Shown here one piece after another: positions 1 to 10,440 of a stretch of DNA of 64,000 nt. The notes under the pieces were generated by a model. That model worked only from the letters and a program-made list of their open reading frames with translations. It was not told where the DNA came from and ran no database searches. This stretch comes from Theocolax elegans (taxonomy: Eukaryota; Arthropoda; Insecta; Hymenoptera; Cerocephalidae), in NCBI GenBank assembly GCA_026168455.1, contig CM047426.1, positions 61,734,958 to 61,798,957 of the forward strand, given 5' to 3'. The translations under genes were made by a program, and so were the position numbers. Positions within the stretch are counted from its first letter, which is position 1; each line of letters starts with the position of its first letter.

Positions 1-1082
1 CCATATTAAGGTATGGATTAAATCCATTTCTCATAGAAAGTCTGTAATTATAAAATTGCAAACATGAAATATTGTTTTTCTTATATTTGCATTTCATATT
101 AGGCATCCATCCATATCCTCCATTTGGATAAATAAGTGGGTATGTCATTGGATCAGTGTGTTTACTTATTAAAGGAATACTAATTGGATTGTCATATTTT
201 GAATATATAACTATATCCCGCTCTGAAGTAGGCAGTCCATTTTTTCCTACAAATACCATTGCAACTTCACTACAAGTAGCTTCATTATATATATTTTATC
301 TAATTTTTCTTCTAATATTCTAATTTTTCTTTTTCTACCTCATACATCATTTTATAAGCTTTAGCATAATATGGATTAACATTTCTAATTAAGCTATCTA
401 ATTTACTTGACAATTCTAATTTTGTATCTAAATTATTTTTAAAACTTTTTCTTTCAGCTGCAGCTAATTCATTATCTAGAACATACAATTGCCCATATTT
501 TCGAGCTTCATTTTCATTTGGATGTAAAGCAAAAACATTGTGATATATTTGACCACATATTCTAAGAATTTGTGGTCCACTACCAGATAACTTATCAAAA
601 TTAGCTCCAAAGCTTGCAAAAGCTAACGCATTATTATATAGCCGAATATTTTTGCGAAAATTAATACTATCTTCCGATATTCCTGTAGCTAATTGCTTTA
701 ATTCTTCCGGATAGGGAGGCATTTTCGGTAAGTCTACGTTTCCTTTGTGACAACAATTAGAAAATTCTTTACCTAGTGTATATTCAAAAACAAAATGTTT
801 AGTATTACAATGTTTACAAGTTTCAGACATATACCCTAAATTGTTTTCAATAATTATTTTTTCATCAAAATCTACATTTGCTATTCGACCTATTATTTTG
901 GATTTACTTACTAATTTTACATTTTGTTCATTTTTAATTAAAATACGTTTATTTAATTCTTTATAATTTATACCTTTTTTAGTATTAATTGGTTTATCAT
1001 ATACGTTCAAAAATTTTCCTTCATCAATTTTTATTTTTTTAAGCAATATGATTGGTATTTCCATGTCTTTGTCATTTTTCAT
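1..1082 (-). pseudogene. Helitron replication protein (Rep/helicase), broken and cut by the window edge
   Basis: Rolling-circle Helitron transposase, read leftward. The 256-aa piece at 312-1082 carries the cysteine-rich block that precedes the Helitron_like_N domain (CKHCNTKHFVFE, FSNCCHKGNVDLP, ICGQIYHNVFALHP). It hits a stop near 312. In another frame, 1-300 continues with the next conserved stretch (RDIVIYSK, HTDPMTYPLIYPNGGYGW, QFYNYRLSMR), the usual beginning of Helitron_like_N. At least one indel plus a stop therefore separates them, and this copy is dead. The HUH and two-Tyr Rep centre and the SF1 helicase would lie beyond the left edge and cannot be judged. Its N-terminus is probably the short ORF at 2050-2175, with a decayed repeat between. 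Confidence 0.85.
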
Positions 1083-1227
1083 ACATATGCGTCTTTTTAA
1101 ATTTTTTTGTAAATGGTTTTATACTAATTTATCGATATCATTTTTTCTACTTTCGTTTAATATTTTTCCATTTAATTTTTTCTTTTCATTTTTTTTACAT
1201 TGATCAGTATTTTCATTATAATAAATA

Positions 1228-2000
1228 TGTTGTTTTTGTAATGCTTCTTTTTCTCGTTCATTTTTTATTTCGTCACTATTTATTTTTTGTCTTTTCATCA
1301 TGGTTTGCTGTTTTCTCTTTATTTTTTTTCTTCTATTTTGCCGTCATTACTATTTTTACTTTTTACATAAGCTTCTTTTTTCGTAATGCTTCTTTTTCTC
1401 GTTCATTTTTTATTTCGTCACCATTCATTTTTTGTCTTTTCATCATGGTTTGCTGTTTTCTCTTTATTTTTTTTTCTTCTATTTTGCCGTCGTTGCTATT
1501 TTTATTATTTACATAAGCTTCTTTTTTCGTAATGCTTCTTTTTCTCGTTCATTTTTTATTTCGTCACCATTCATTTTTTGTCTTTTCATCATGGTTTGCT
1601 GTTTTCTCTTTATTTTTTTTCTTCTATTTTGCCGTCGTTGCTATTTTATTATTTACATAAGCTTCTTTTTTCGTAATGCTTCTTTTTCTCGTTCATTTTT
1701 TATTTCGTCACCATTCATTTTTGTCTTTTCATCATGGTTTGCTGTTTTCTCTTTATTTTTTTTTTCTTCTATTTTGCCGTCGTTGCTATTTTTATTATTT
1801 ACATAAGCTTCTTTTTTCGTAATGCTTCTTTTTCTCGTCATTATTCTCCTATTTATTTTGTCTTTTCATCATGGTTTGCTGTTTTCTCTTTATTTTTTTT
1901 CTTCTATTTTGCCGTCATTACTATCTTTACTCCTCATATAAGCTTCTTTTTTATGCAACGCTTCTTTTTCTCGTTCATTTTTATATCGATACAGCTAATT
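1228..2000 (-). repeat. ~145-bp tandem repeat inside the Helitron N-terminal region
   Basis: Five units; the marker word cttcttttttcgtaatg recurs at about 1372, 1518, 1662, 1808 and 1943 (spacing 146, 144, 146, 135), with a partial unit near 1230. Read on the minus strand, each unit encodes a charged stretch like NEREKEALRKK. Helitron proteins of insects often have a repeated Arg/Glu-rich N-terminus, so this was probably coding. Unit lengths are not multiples of three, so the frame changes from unit to unit. Long plus-strand ORFs here (Phe/Ser-rich) are shadows of the T-rich strand. Confidence 0.8.
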
Positions 2001-2049
2001 GTTTGCCTTTTTATCATAGTTTGCTGTTTTATTTTTAGCTGTTTTATTT

Positions 2050-2175
2050 CTATATCATTAAATTGTTTATTTTATTTTTTTGATAAAATGAACTATAAGA
2101 TGGTATTTCATAGTCTATTTCCATTGGGGTAATAGAATCAACGGAAATGATTTTATCTTTATTATATAAATTCAT
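2050..2175 (-). pseudogene. Probable N-terminus of the Helitron Rep ORF
   Basis: A short leftward ORF starting at the ATG at 2175 (MNLYNKDKIISVDSI...), about 41 residues, then a stop; the following Lys/Gln-rich text (KQLKIKQQTMIKR) is in another frame. It starts about 40 nt after the stop of the Ulp1-like ORF and leads into the charged repeat and the Rep block, so it is best read as the start of the second Helitron ORF. The assignment rests on position and low-complexity style, not on a domain. Confidence 0.5.
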
Positions 2176-2214
2176 TATTGTTTGTTGTTCAGAATTAAAT
2201 TTCTGTTGAAAATT

Positions 2215-2871
2215 TTATTCTGTTATTTTTATTTCTGCTACATTGAAATTCAATTTTTTTTCATCAATACAACAAATATGAATCATGTATCTTTTGATTG
2301 GTATTGTTGAAATATTATAGTTTATATTTTGTAAAATTGGAAACATCGTAGTACTACGTGTTTCGTATATTTTTAGTAAATGTGAACGCATTTGGGAAAT
2401 ATCATAGTTTAAACTGCATGGGCATAAATTAAATACAATAGAGACAGCAAAAGCTATGGCGAAAATTCCACAATCATAACTATTGGTTTGAAATTGCACT
2501 GTTTCAAAAACAATTTTTAATTGTTGACTATCTGGAAATAATCTATTGATGTATACTTTATGTTCATTTTGCAAATACTTAGCATTTAAACTATCATAAA
2601 TGTGTATCGTTCTATTATTGTAATACATACAAATCCAATGACCGTTTTCATATTTTCCAGAAAATAACAATTGAATGTATTCATTATTCATTTGAACTGA
2701 GTTAATATTATATTGTTTTTGAACTAAAAGAGTTGTTTGCATATTGAATGGTGTACATGATTTAAGGATGTTATTAAATTCTAATATGTGTTCATCATTT
2801 AACATAGAAGCATCGTCGCTATATGGTTCAATCGTTTTTACAACTAATATTTTTATTTCCGTCAAACCCAT
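2215..2871 (-). CDS. Ulp1-like (C48) cysteine protease, Helitron-associated
   Basis: An intact 218-aa ORF. The peptidase core is clear: GHWICMYYNNRTIHIYDSLN gives the catalytic His and Asp, and VQFQTNSYDCGIFAIAFA gives the Gln of the oxyanion hole and the catalytic Cys in DCG. A following 'QMRSHLLKIYET...MFPI' tail resembles Ulp1-type domains in insect and cnidarian mobile elements. C48 enzymes cleave SUMO or related conjugates; the substrate here is unknown. It lies directly upstream of, and on the same strand as, the Helitron Rep ORF with a 40-nt gap, so it is probably the first ORF of the same element. It is better preserved than the Rep part. It could alternatively be a captured host protease or a neighbouring element. 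Confidence 0.75.
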   Translation of the reverse strand: MGLTEIKILVVKTIEPYSDDASMLNDEHILEFNNILKSCTPFNMQTTLLVQKQYNINSVQMNNEYIQLLFSGKYENGHWICMYYNNRTIHIYDSLNAKYLQNEHKVYINRLFPDSQQLKIVFETVQFQTNSYDCGIFAIAFAVSIVFNLCPCSLNYDISQMRSHLLKIYETRSTTMFPILQNINYNISTIPIKRYMIHICCIDEKKLNFNVAEIKITE

Positions 2872-4395
2872 TATAAAAATGGTTTATTTTACAAAATGAT
2901 TCACAATTATAAAAATAATATTAATAATTTGTTTCAATTGTTTAATAATAATTATAATTTTTTTTATTTTTCTAAACGATTATTTTAAATTTTTTATTAA
3001 TATTTTTTTGTAAAGCTGAAAAAAATAAAATATAAATTATTAGAATAATAATTTATAAGAAAGTATCTTCAATGTAATGAATGAAATATAGTTAATATAA
3101 ATTTAATATTTTATAAATACTAATATTATACATACCCTAGTGGAAATACATTTTCGATGAAAATGCTCCAAAGTATACTAAAAGTGGGCCAACTTGCGCC
3201 AAAAGTGGGCCGATGTTTACCAACATTGAAATATTTGGAACATTTTTCCAGTTTTGGCAAACTTTAGCCCACTTTTGGCCAATTTAAGAACATTTTGTAT
3301 TGATTATGGAATAAATTTTTCAACCAGTAAAAAATTGTTTTTCACATGCAATTTCTTAAATTAAGGCGCACTTAATTGCGTTGATAATATTTAATATTGC
3401 AATAATAATATGTTGTAAATAATATGTTGTAATAATCTTTTCTGTAAATGGACCAACATTTAAACAATCTGGGCCAACCTTTATACAAAGAGGGCCAAAC
3501 TTTCCATCTAATGGGCCAATATTTGCACAAATTCTTTGCAAGTAGTTTGACACTCATAATTCCAATAAATGCAGCGCTGAATAAAAAAACAAAGGGCAGC
3601 AGCATTCCAATTAATATTATATCAATAAAATATTATATTCCTAATGGCATTCCATACGATTAGAGTCACAAGGTATATTATAAAATTATCTTATTTTCAT
3701 TTTAAATTATTATTGTTTGAAATATAATAAGTCTTTTTGTATTTCAGTATCCTGATTAGTTTATTAAGACTATCGAAATAATCAAAAATGCAGAAGTATT
3801 TCTTAATGATTAAGTTAAAAGGTAAAGTTTTGACTTTGTCAATTTATTTATAATTAATAATAAAAATGTTTTTGTTACAGATATAACATATATAATATCA
3901 ATAATATGTGACAATATGCATATTGGATATAAATCTTCTAAATGGCATTTTAAAAACAGTAATATTTATTTGAATATTTTATCTAATGTTTAATTAATTA
4001 TACATTTAATGTTTAATGATATAATTTAATTTTTCTGTTAAAGATGATTTCGATGAATACTTGCTGAATTTATAAATTATATAAACAATAAAAACGATAT
4101 ATTGAAAAAAATATATCTTATGAAATATACAAGTGAATAGAGTACAATTGTAACATAATAATTGTAATTTAATTTAATAACATAATAATTGTAATTTGAA
4201 ATTTTTGCAAAAATAAGTTTGTAAAATAAACAATAAAAATTAATTTGATTTATTGTATGTTCCAGTGTTGAAATTTTAATTTTTATTATTATTAATTTTA
4301 ATTACGTAATCAAATGTTATTTTAATTATTGTTATTAAGATAATTTTCTGGTAATAATATCGACATAGTAGTTGATATCTATTTGTTTAAAAAAA
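2872..4395. other. AT-rich stretch without a supported gene
   Basis: No ORF here resembles a known family. Between 3180 and 3530 the word TGGGCCAA and its complement recur at irregular spacing in both orientations, probably related to the aaggccc array downstream. Some intron-like borders occur (tatttcag near 3748, ttgttacag near 3882), but the open stretches between them contain stops. Nothing else stands out. Confidence 0.6.
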
Positions 4396-4705
4396 ACTAT
4401 AAGGCCCAAAAATGTAAGGCCCAAAATTTATAAGGCCCTAAAACGTAAGGCCCAAAATTTATAAGGCCCAAAAATGTAAGGTCCAAATTTATAAGGCCCA
4501 AAAATGTAAGGCCCAAAATTTATGAGGACAAAAATGTAAGGCTCAAAATGTAAGGCCTAAATTGTAAAGTCCAATTAAAATAAAACTTTACAATTCCGTT
4601 GCCAATAATGTAAGGCCCAAAACTTATAAGGCCCAAAAATGTAAGGTCCAAAAAATGTAAGGTCCAAAAAATGTAAGGCCCAAAAGTGTAAAGTCCAATT
4701 AAAAT
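4396..4705 (+). repeat. Minisatellite of ~14-17 bp 'taaggcccaaaa' units
   Basis: About 17 imperfect units of the form (a)taaggcccaaaaatg or taaggcccaaaatttat stand head to tail, interrupted once by a ~35-bp spacer that itself ends in the unit. Two units begin taaagtccaattaaaat, suggesting a higher-order period of about 120 bp. A short triple repeat of accggaga follows at about 4740-4766. No coding function is visible. Confidence 0.85.
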
Positions 4706-4799
4706 AAACCTTTGAAACTATAAAAATGCATTTTTAAAAAACCGGAGAACCGGAGAACCGGAGACCAAAAGTCGATCCACTTTAATATAATATAAGATT

Positions 4800-5379
4800 A
4801 TCGGTAAAGCTCCGCAAAAATCTAGTTGAAGCACTTATTTTTCCCCACTTCGACTATGCGTATGCGGTCTTCAATGATGTAGACCAGTCTAAAAACCTCA
4901 AACTCCAGAGGTTATTAAATGCTTGTGTGAGATTTGTATGGGGCACCCTAGCGAGACGTGACCACGTTACCCCGTTCAGACTGGGTTTAAAATGGCTGTC
5001 GGTCGAGTCCAGACGCTCATATCTCATTGGTTCCCTGGCCTATAATATCATCGCTCACAATTCACCATCATATCTGGCAAACCATTTCACCAAACTCAAT
5101 ACCCCTGGCCAAAATCCCCGCTCTTCCTCTCGCCATCCACACAAATCACTCACGTATCTTCCACCACGCACAAAAGCTTTAAATAAATCATTTGATATCA
5201 CCTCCACCCGCATTCTAAATCATTTTCCTTCCATCACTTTCAATCCTTCCTTCATAGACACGTTTAAAATTATCCTATTCAATCATCTGTTTGGGCTCGA
5301 CCAAACAGCCTGGTCTACACGTGTCACGAATGAGGGCTTAATACTGCTGCCCATCCCTCACCTTAATGAAGCTGCATAA
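4800..5379 (+). pseudogene. LINE (family A) reverse-transcriptase C-terminal fragment
   Basis: 5'-truncated non-LTR retrotransposon. The frame running from about 4806 to the stop at 5377-5379 encodes the post-catalytic part of ORF2: LVEALIFPHFDYA, LQRLLNACVRFVWG, RRDHVTPF and LKWLSVESRRSYLIGSLAYNII. These motifs are typical of the thumb/connection of Jockey-superfamily ORF2 proteins in insects. The catalytic FxDD box is absent (lost by 5' truncation). The second copy at 18490-19505 has the same motifs, so this is a repeated family here. The C-terminus is intact and followed by a 3' UTR. Confidence 0.85.
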
Positions 5380-5985
5380 TCGTGTTTTATATATATATTT
5401 TTTATTATTATTTTAACGTCGCTCTTTTTATGCTCCCAAACCGGTGCTAATTAGCGACGGAGGTCATACGATGTCTTGGTGAAGAAAGCACTTGTTGAAA
5501 ATACATTCGCCAGTGGTGCTTGTATCAATCGTCCGGGGCCGGGATTCGAACCTGGAACCTCCAGATTACGAGCCCGACGCCCTACCGACTGAACCATCGC
5601 AGGCCTCGTGTTTTAAATTTGGCGCTTCGCTACCACGTGCAATATTTAATTTTAAATTTAAAATCATTTATTTTGTTATGTTATTTTACTCTTTTTATCA
5701 TACTAATTGTTCACCTATTTATTTATTTGAGCACAGTATTTTGCCAGCGTTTTATTAATTGTTATCTATTTTTAAGTATTTATTTTTGTATATATTTTTA
5801 TTTTATTCTATTGATTTTAGCGTTTTTACCGATTTTTTTATTTTATTTTTATATAGTTTTAAAATTTTTTTTATACTACTCTTTGTATTTTTTTTTTCAA
5901 ATAGTGCCTACGGAGTTTCTACCTCAAAAAGGCCGAAAATAAAGATCAATCAATCAATCAATCAATCAATCTCTCACTCTCTCAC
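5380..5985 (+). mobile_element. LINE A 3' UTR with (AATC)n tail, host of a SINE
   Basis: Downstream of the ORF2 stop the sequence becomes T-rich 3' UTR and ends in six tandem atca units (about 5945-5970), followed by a tctcactctctcact stretch. The second LINE A copy ends the same way at 19921-19984, so (AATC)n is the family's 3' tail. The UTR is interrupted by the SINE at 5390-5605. The ORFs seen in this UTR are not conserved proteins. Confidence 0.75.
5390..5605 (-). mobile_element. tRNA-derived SINE, family 1 (copy 1)
   Basis: A 216-bp element read on the minus strand. The head has a Pol III A box (TGGTTCAGTCGG) and B box (GGTTCGAATCC), as in a tRNA gene. The tail contains gacctccgtcgctaattagc and ends in gagcgacgttaaaataataa plus A-rich repeats. 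A perfect 10-bp target duplication TCGTGTTTTA flanks it at 5380-5389 and 5606-5615. It landed inside the LINE A 3' UTR, so it is younger than that LINE. Not a functional tRNA: no cloverleaf 3' half follows the B box. Confidence 0.9.
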
Positions 5986-6145
5986 TCTTTCCCTTGTAAG
6001 TATTCTACATGTTCTCTTCTGAGGCTCTTACATGTAGACTTTTTTACTGCCACTTTTTGGCCCTTGGGCCGTTCTTCTTACAGTTACTTACAAGCGCCCT
6101 AATGCAAGCTCACGACGACATTTAGTCTGTGAAATTCCGTGAGGC

Positions 6146-6337
6146 TTGCTTGATTTTATTAACTTGAAACGTCGCGGTTGGAGGTTTCAGCTATTGCCGC
6201 TAGATGGAGCCATCATTCAGTTTATCGGCAAAAGATTTTCCTTACAGACTTGTTACATATGTAACCAATATTCACGCACGAGGGCATTGCTACCTCAATG
6301 CTCTGTATGTAAGCAGAATTTCCACAATAGTTGCTAA
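6146..6337 (+). pseudogene. LINE B ORF1 start with PHD-like zinc finger
   Basis: The 63-aa ORF ends in CYICNQYSRTRALLPQCSVC...FHNSC, the spacing of a PHD-type zinc finger found at the start of ORF1 in several insect LINEs (also in LINE C at 10784 and LINE E at 21040). It then runs into a stop and a simple (TAA)n-rich stretch at 6355-6415. The remainder of ORF1 resumes at 6828. The long minus-strand Ile/Leu-rich ORFs here are shadows of the TAA repeat. Confidence 0.65.
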
Positions 6338-6827
6338 ACATAATAACAGCAGCAACAATATTATTAATAATAATAATATTAATAATAATATTAAAAATAA
6401 TAATAATAATAAAAAGTCTGCTGATAAAAAAATAGTAATGACAGTGAAGCGAAGAAGATCGCATTTGGGGTACATGTTTGCCCAAATTGCAAGAAAATTT
6501 CTGGCGGAGTAGGGGGATCATGCGCATACACACCAGACTCGTCACTATACTTTCACTCCCGGGATAAGGCCTGACGCAGGAAGAAAGACTACTGCAGACG
6601 GCTTCGCCGAGAATCAGGCGTCTTCTTTCGGGGTGACCGGGCACTTAAGGGGCAGAACGTACAGATTCGAGGACGATCGACATTGAAAAATCTCCGGACG
6701 CTCAAATTTGTAATTTAAATTTAAGGACGTCGTCTTTTTCAATTAAAAGTGGCGCCACCGTGGGAGCACATCCCGAGGACGCGAAATTTTCAGTGTTCTC
6801 GGCGGATGGGCGGGCTTTTTCTCTGCC
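6338..6827 (+). other. Decayed ORF1 linker of LINE B
   Basis: Contains a (TAA)n microsatellite and then GC-richer sequence with no intact frame. It joins the zinc-finger part of ORF1 to the coiled-coil part and is most simply decayed ORF1 text. No independent gene seen. Confidence 0.5.
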
Positions 6828-7761
6828 ATGTCGGGCAGGCTTAACGTGCTCACGGAGTTGTTTAAAATTTTACCAATGCTTCGAAGTGATTTCGTGAGCG
6901 TGTTCGCTGCACTGCGAGACTCGGAGGGGAGAATAAGCGCTCAAAACTCTTTATTGCTAGAGTGCAAAGAGACGTCTATTGACTGAGAACAAGCATTTAA
7001 AACAACAAATTTTTAACTTTTCAAAATACTTAAAAAATAATCAAAAACACTTTGAAGGCAATGTCTTAATGGAAATAACAGATAAGCACTCGGTGCTATT
7101 TAATAGAATGGACGATAACTTGGAGGTTATAAATACTAATATTGACATGCTTAACTCGGGGATAGTTACGGTGGCGAATACCATCTCTGACTTAACGATT
7201 GTTGAATCTTCTTTGTCATCAGCAATTCTAAATAAATCTCAAAGTAAAAGAAAACGTAATGAATTAAATAATAATGGAAATAAAGGAAATAAAATTAAAA
7301 ATAAAAATAAAATTGGAAACAATAACAATAATATTAGAAATGGATGTAGTGATAATTATAATCATAATACAGTTAATAGGGGAGTTAAAAACAAAAATAA
7401 GAATAATAATAAAAATTTAATTGATCCCTCTTCAAATATTTCCTATTCTACTTGGCCTAATCATCATGGCGGACACATGCCGATAACTGAGGGATTAGTA
7501 ATTTTAAGCGGTGTAGATAATCTATCACTTAATATTTCTAACAAACAATACACTTTCGCTGTTTTCGGCTCTGTCTTGCCATCTTTACTGGAGGAAAACA
7601 TTGTTTCTTCTACAGCGCTTACTCATAGGAAGGTCAGAGACGGTCCGGGGAGTACCTCTGCTCTGCTGGTATGGCTCTCCAGTAATGAACTCTATCATAA
7701 AATTTTAACGAATAAAAGTAAGCTGACTGCTTTTATTTTGTCTACTTCCAATGCAGAATAA
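6828..7761 (+). pseudogene. LINE B ORF1, coiled-coil part
   Basis: From the ATG at 6828 a frame runs to a stop at 6984-6986 (MSGRLNVLTELFKILPMLRS...), and a +1 frame then continues from about 6979 to 7761 (260 residues). The second part has heptad-like hydrophobic spacing over about residues 30-75 (MEITDKHSVLFNRMDDNLEV), an Asn/Lys-rich spacer and a C-terminal segment that may correspond to the RNA-binding domain of LINE ORF1 proteins. Such proteins bind element RNA as trimers. One frameshift near 6980 breaks it. After the stop at 7759-7761 the same frame passes straight into endonuclease text, so ORF1 has been fused to ORF2 by an internal deletion. Confidence 0.65.
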
Positions 7762-7840
7762 CGTGGGAAACCGGGTGTTCCTGAATATTTATTTTGCGAA
7801 GTTCAAGATGATGCCCCACCCGTACTTGTGACGGTTATAC
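7762..7840 (+). pseudogene. LINE B endonuclease fragment upstream of a MITE
   Basis: Frame-continuous with ORF1: PEYLFCEVQDDAPPVLVTVIY is the middle of an APE-type endonuclease. The N-terminal third of that domain is missing, so ORF1 and ORF2 are joined by a deletion of several hundred bases. The reading is then interrupted at a TA by the palindromic MITE and resumes at 8648. Confidence 0.7.
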
Positions 7841-8647
7841 ATATATATATATGGGATAATCCACGTGAAGTGGTCCGATCAAAATTTTAAAATTCACCAA
7901 AGTTTGGGTATTCATTGCAAATGTTTTTCAGAATACAGAAAAAAATTTTTAGGTACTGGAATTTATTAGCTTAAAAGTTATTCTAACCTCAAAAAGTGAA
8001 CTTTTTCCAGTTTTTTTCAACAACAGCTGGGTTCATTGCTATTTAACTCAAAATCTATCAACTTTTACTATAGAACATTATATGTAACATTCGTTGCTAA
8101 TTATGTTTAGAAAGACAAAAAATTCACAAAAATTAACATGGGAATGCCTATTTAAATTTTTTAAAAAATTTCCAGTTTTTTTAAATTATCATAACTTTTT
8201 ACAGAATTGATGGCCTTGAAATACTATAGACCATTTGAAAGGTATTGCTCCAAGCTTTCTTTTAGACTTTTGGATAAAAAAATCAATTGTGGCGCACTTA
8301 CACTTTTTTCAAGTTGAATATTGACATGTAGTTTATGTAACATTGACCTTGAGATTAGAAATTCTAACCCAGAAGGATAAATTGTAGACATAATTAGCAA
8401 CAAATGTTACATATAATGTTCTATAGTAAAAGTTGATAGATTTTGAGTTAAATAGCGGTGAACCCAGCTGGTGTTGCAAAAACTTGGAAAAATTCACTTT
8501 TTGAGGTTAGAATCACTTTTGAGCAAATAGATTCCAGTACCTAAACATTTTTTTCTGTATTCTGAAAAACATTTCTAATGTGAACCCAAAATTTGGTGCA
8601 TTTTAAAATTTTCATCGGACCACTTCACGTGGAATACCCCATATATA
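7841..8647. mobile_element. Palindromic MITE with ~260-bp terminal inverted repeats (copy 1)
   Basis: The left end gggataatccacgtgaag and right end cttcacgtggaatacccc are inverted. Homology extends inward for about 257 bp on each side (7853-8110 versus 8387-8640), with a ~270-bp non-repeated centre. It is flanked by TATA-rich DNA and inserted at TA within the LINE B endonuclease; on its removal the frame would read straight across. No transposase is present, so it is non-autonomous, probably of a TA-targeting Tc1/mariner-like group. Relatives lie at 44432-44955 and 48717-49190. Confidence 0.85.
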
Positions 8648-9178
8648 CCACCAAAAGTAGCTTTTGCTAAAACTAATGATTTCTTGGATTGTCTCAGAAA
8701 ATTCAGCCTAGAGTATAGTAATAAATTTATCATGGGTGATCTGACTAGGGATTTGTTAAAAGATGGCGATGATGCCAGATCACTGAAATTGGTCCAATGG
8801 CTGGACATTATCTTGGTAGACGACAGTGATACTGTGCTGGACAGTGACAATGTACCAGTGACCTTTCACAACGAGCATAATATTATTACTGCGTCAATTC
8901 TGTATAATAGCCCATTAAATCAAGAGCAAAAAAACTTGACATACCGTGATTTTAAAAATATCTGCTCCGGACAACTTATTGATCATCTGAGACTTTGTGA
9001 TTGGTCGCCTTTTCAAGAACCAGTTCTTTTCGCCAAGTCTGCGCTGAAGTGTTTCTGTAATAATTTTACTTCAGCTATAGATAAGCTCGTTTCACTAAAA
9101 ACCTTAATAACATCTAAAAATATGCCGGTATATATGGACAAGGAGCTTTCACAACTCCGGCGTAGTGCGAGGCACTGA
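8648..9178 (+). pseudogene. LINE B ORF2, endonuclease C-terminal half
   Basis: A continuing frame: YSNKFIMGDLTRDLL matches the conserved 'GDLN.D' endonuclease block with Asn changed to Thr, LVQWLDIILVDDSDTV is the 'D' segment, and FHNEHNIITASI aligns with the SDH-like final motif with the expected Asp replaced. The ORF ends at 9178 with LSQLRRSARH and continues in other frames to 9390. The active-site substitutions and the downstream frameshifts make it inactive. Confidence 0.75.
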
Positions 9179-9950
9179 ACAGGCGTTTTATCCGCACTGG
9201 AGATTCAACAATATGAATTTACAACTTTAAGACAGGTTGCGGACGAACTGACTGAAACAAAAAAGACAGAATATTACCAAAACCGAATTTTTGAGGCTCT
9301 TGAGAACAATGATATTTGGAGGGAGCCGCAGTTTAGGACTGCTTTCAAGTCAGCAATCAGAGTTGGGCGGCTTCTTATTGAACTAATTGAATGAGCATTT
9401 TGCGAATATGTCAATCTCCTCTGGTGAGGATCCTGGGGTTCGTTAGTCTGTCATTCGGAATGCTGGTGATAATGGGTTTAATTTTAAAGAAATTAGCATT
9501 AGTGATGTCATACTGGCAATCTCTCACTTTTCCTCACAAGCCAGGGGGTGGATGGCATCCCGCAGAGTGTAATAGTAAAAGTTCTGCCATTTATAGATGG
9601 CCATCTTGTTAAGCTATTCAATTCCTCACTTGCCAGTGGGATCTTTCCGGTGCTGTGGCAGAAAGCTCGTATTATATCTCTCAAAAAGTATAAAACACCA
9701 TCTTCACCTTCTGATTTTCGACCCATTGCACTTTAAGCTTCCTCTCAAAGGAGTTGGAAAAGATCGCACTGGAACAGCTGCGTGACTATACAAATAAACA
9801 CTCCCTTACGGACCCACTACAGACTAAGATATCAGAGATGGGATTGATAAGAAACTAGTTACTCTACTTTTACTGTTCGACTTCAGTAAGGCTTTTGACA
9901 CAATCTCTCACACTCGTTTACTCGACAGATTCGGGTTTTAAGATCTCTAT
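9179..9950 (+). pseudogene. LINE B ORF2, reverse-transcriptase N-terminal half
   Basis: Several frames carry successive RT blocks. 9548-9736 has PQSVIVKVLPF and LWQKARIISLKKYKTP...DFRPIAL, RT block 1/2 of non-LTR elements. About 9860-9935 has LLFDFSKAFDTISHTRLLD, block A with its catalytic Asp. The text stops at about 9950, before the YxDD box. At least three frameshifts are needed, so it is a dead copy. Confidence 0.8.
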
Positions 9951-10358
9951 GCGGAGGCACCTCCTGGCACTAGATTAATGTGCACCATTTTATACTTGTT
10001 TATTTATTTATTTATTTACTGTTAATTTATTATGTAATTGTCTATTTATTATTTTTTTGGATTGTCTCATATACACTGTTTGTTTGAGTGAATGTATTTA
10101 AGGAGTGATTGATACTGGATGGATGGATGGGATGCATGAATGTTTAAATATAAATTTTATTCAAGCGACTGATAGATGTATTTGACTGATGATTTATTTG
10201 TATTATACTCTCTTTTTTATAACTTACTGTGATGTATACTGTATTTATACGAATCTGTGATATTACTATAGCTTAGACTGCATATTGACTGTGATATCAT
10301 ATAGTGCAATTACTAATGTATTTCTGTATACATAAATGTATTTTTTTTTTCGTAATGT

Positions 10359-10434
<76 letters not shown>

Positions 10435-10440
10435 GGTGGG
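9951..10440. repeat. T-rich 3' region and (AT)n(CT)n microsatellites
   Basis: After the RT text breaks off there is T-rich DNA with tttat repeats (9995-10020) and tggatgga repeats (10108-10130), perhaps LINE B 3' UTR after an internal deletion. A compound microsatellite (AT)n(CT)n follows at about 10364-10432. No gene. Confidence 0.7.

Noticed and set aside
1052..2132. Phe/Ser-rich plus-strand ORFs of 124-154 aa
   Set aside because: They are the T-rich complement of the minus-strand charged repeat; low complexity, no domain, and they repeat with the 145-bp unit.
5520..5580. tRNA gene at the A and B boxes
   Set aside because: The pair belongs to a SINE: the sequence after the B box continues into the SINE tail and direct repeats flank the element. 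The same holds at 26270, 42280 and 50510.
6222..6644. Ile/Leu-rich minus-strand ORFs
   Set aside because: Antisense of a (TAA)n stretch and of LINE B ORF1; no conserved features.
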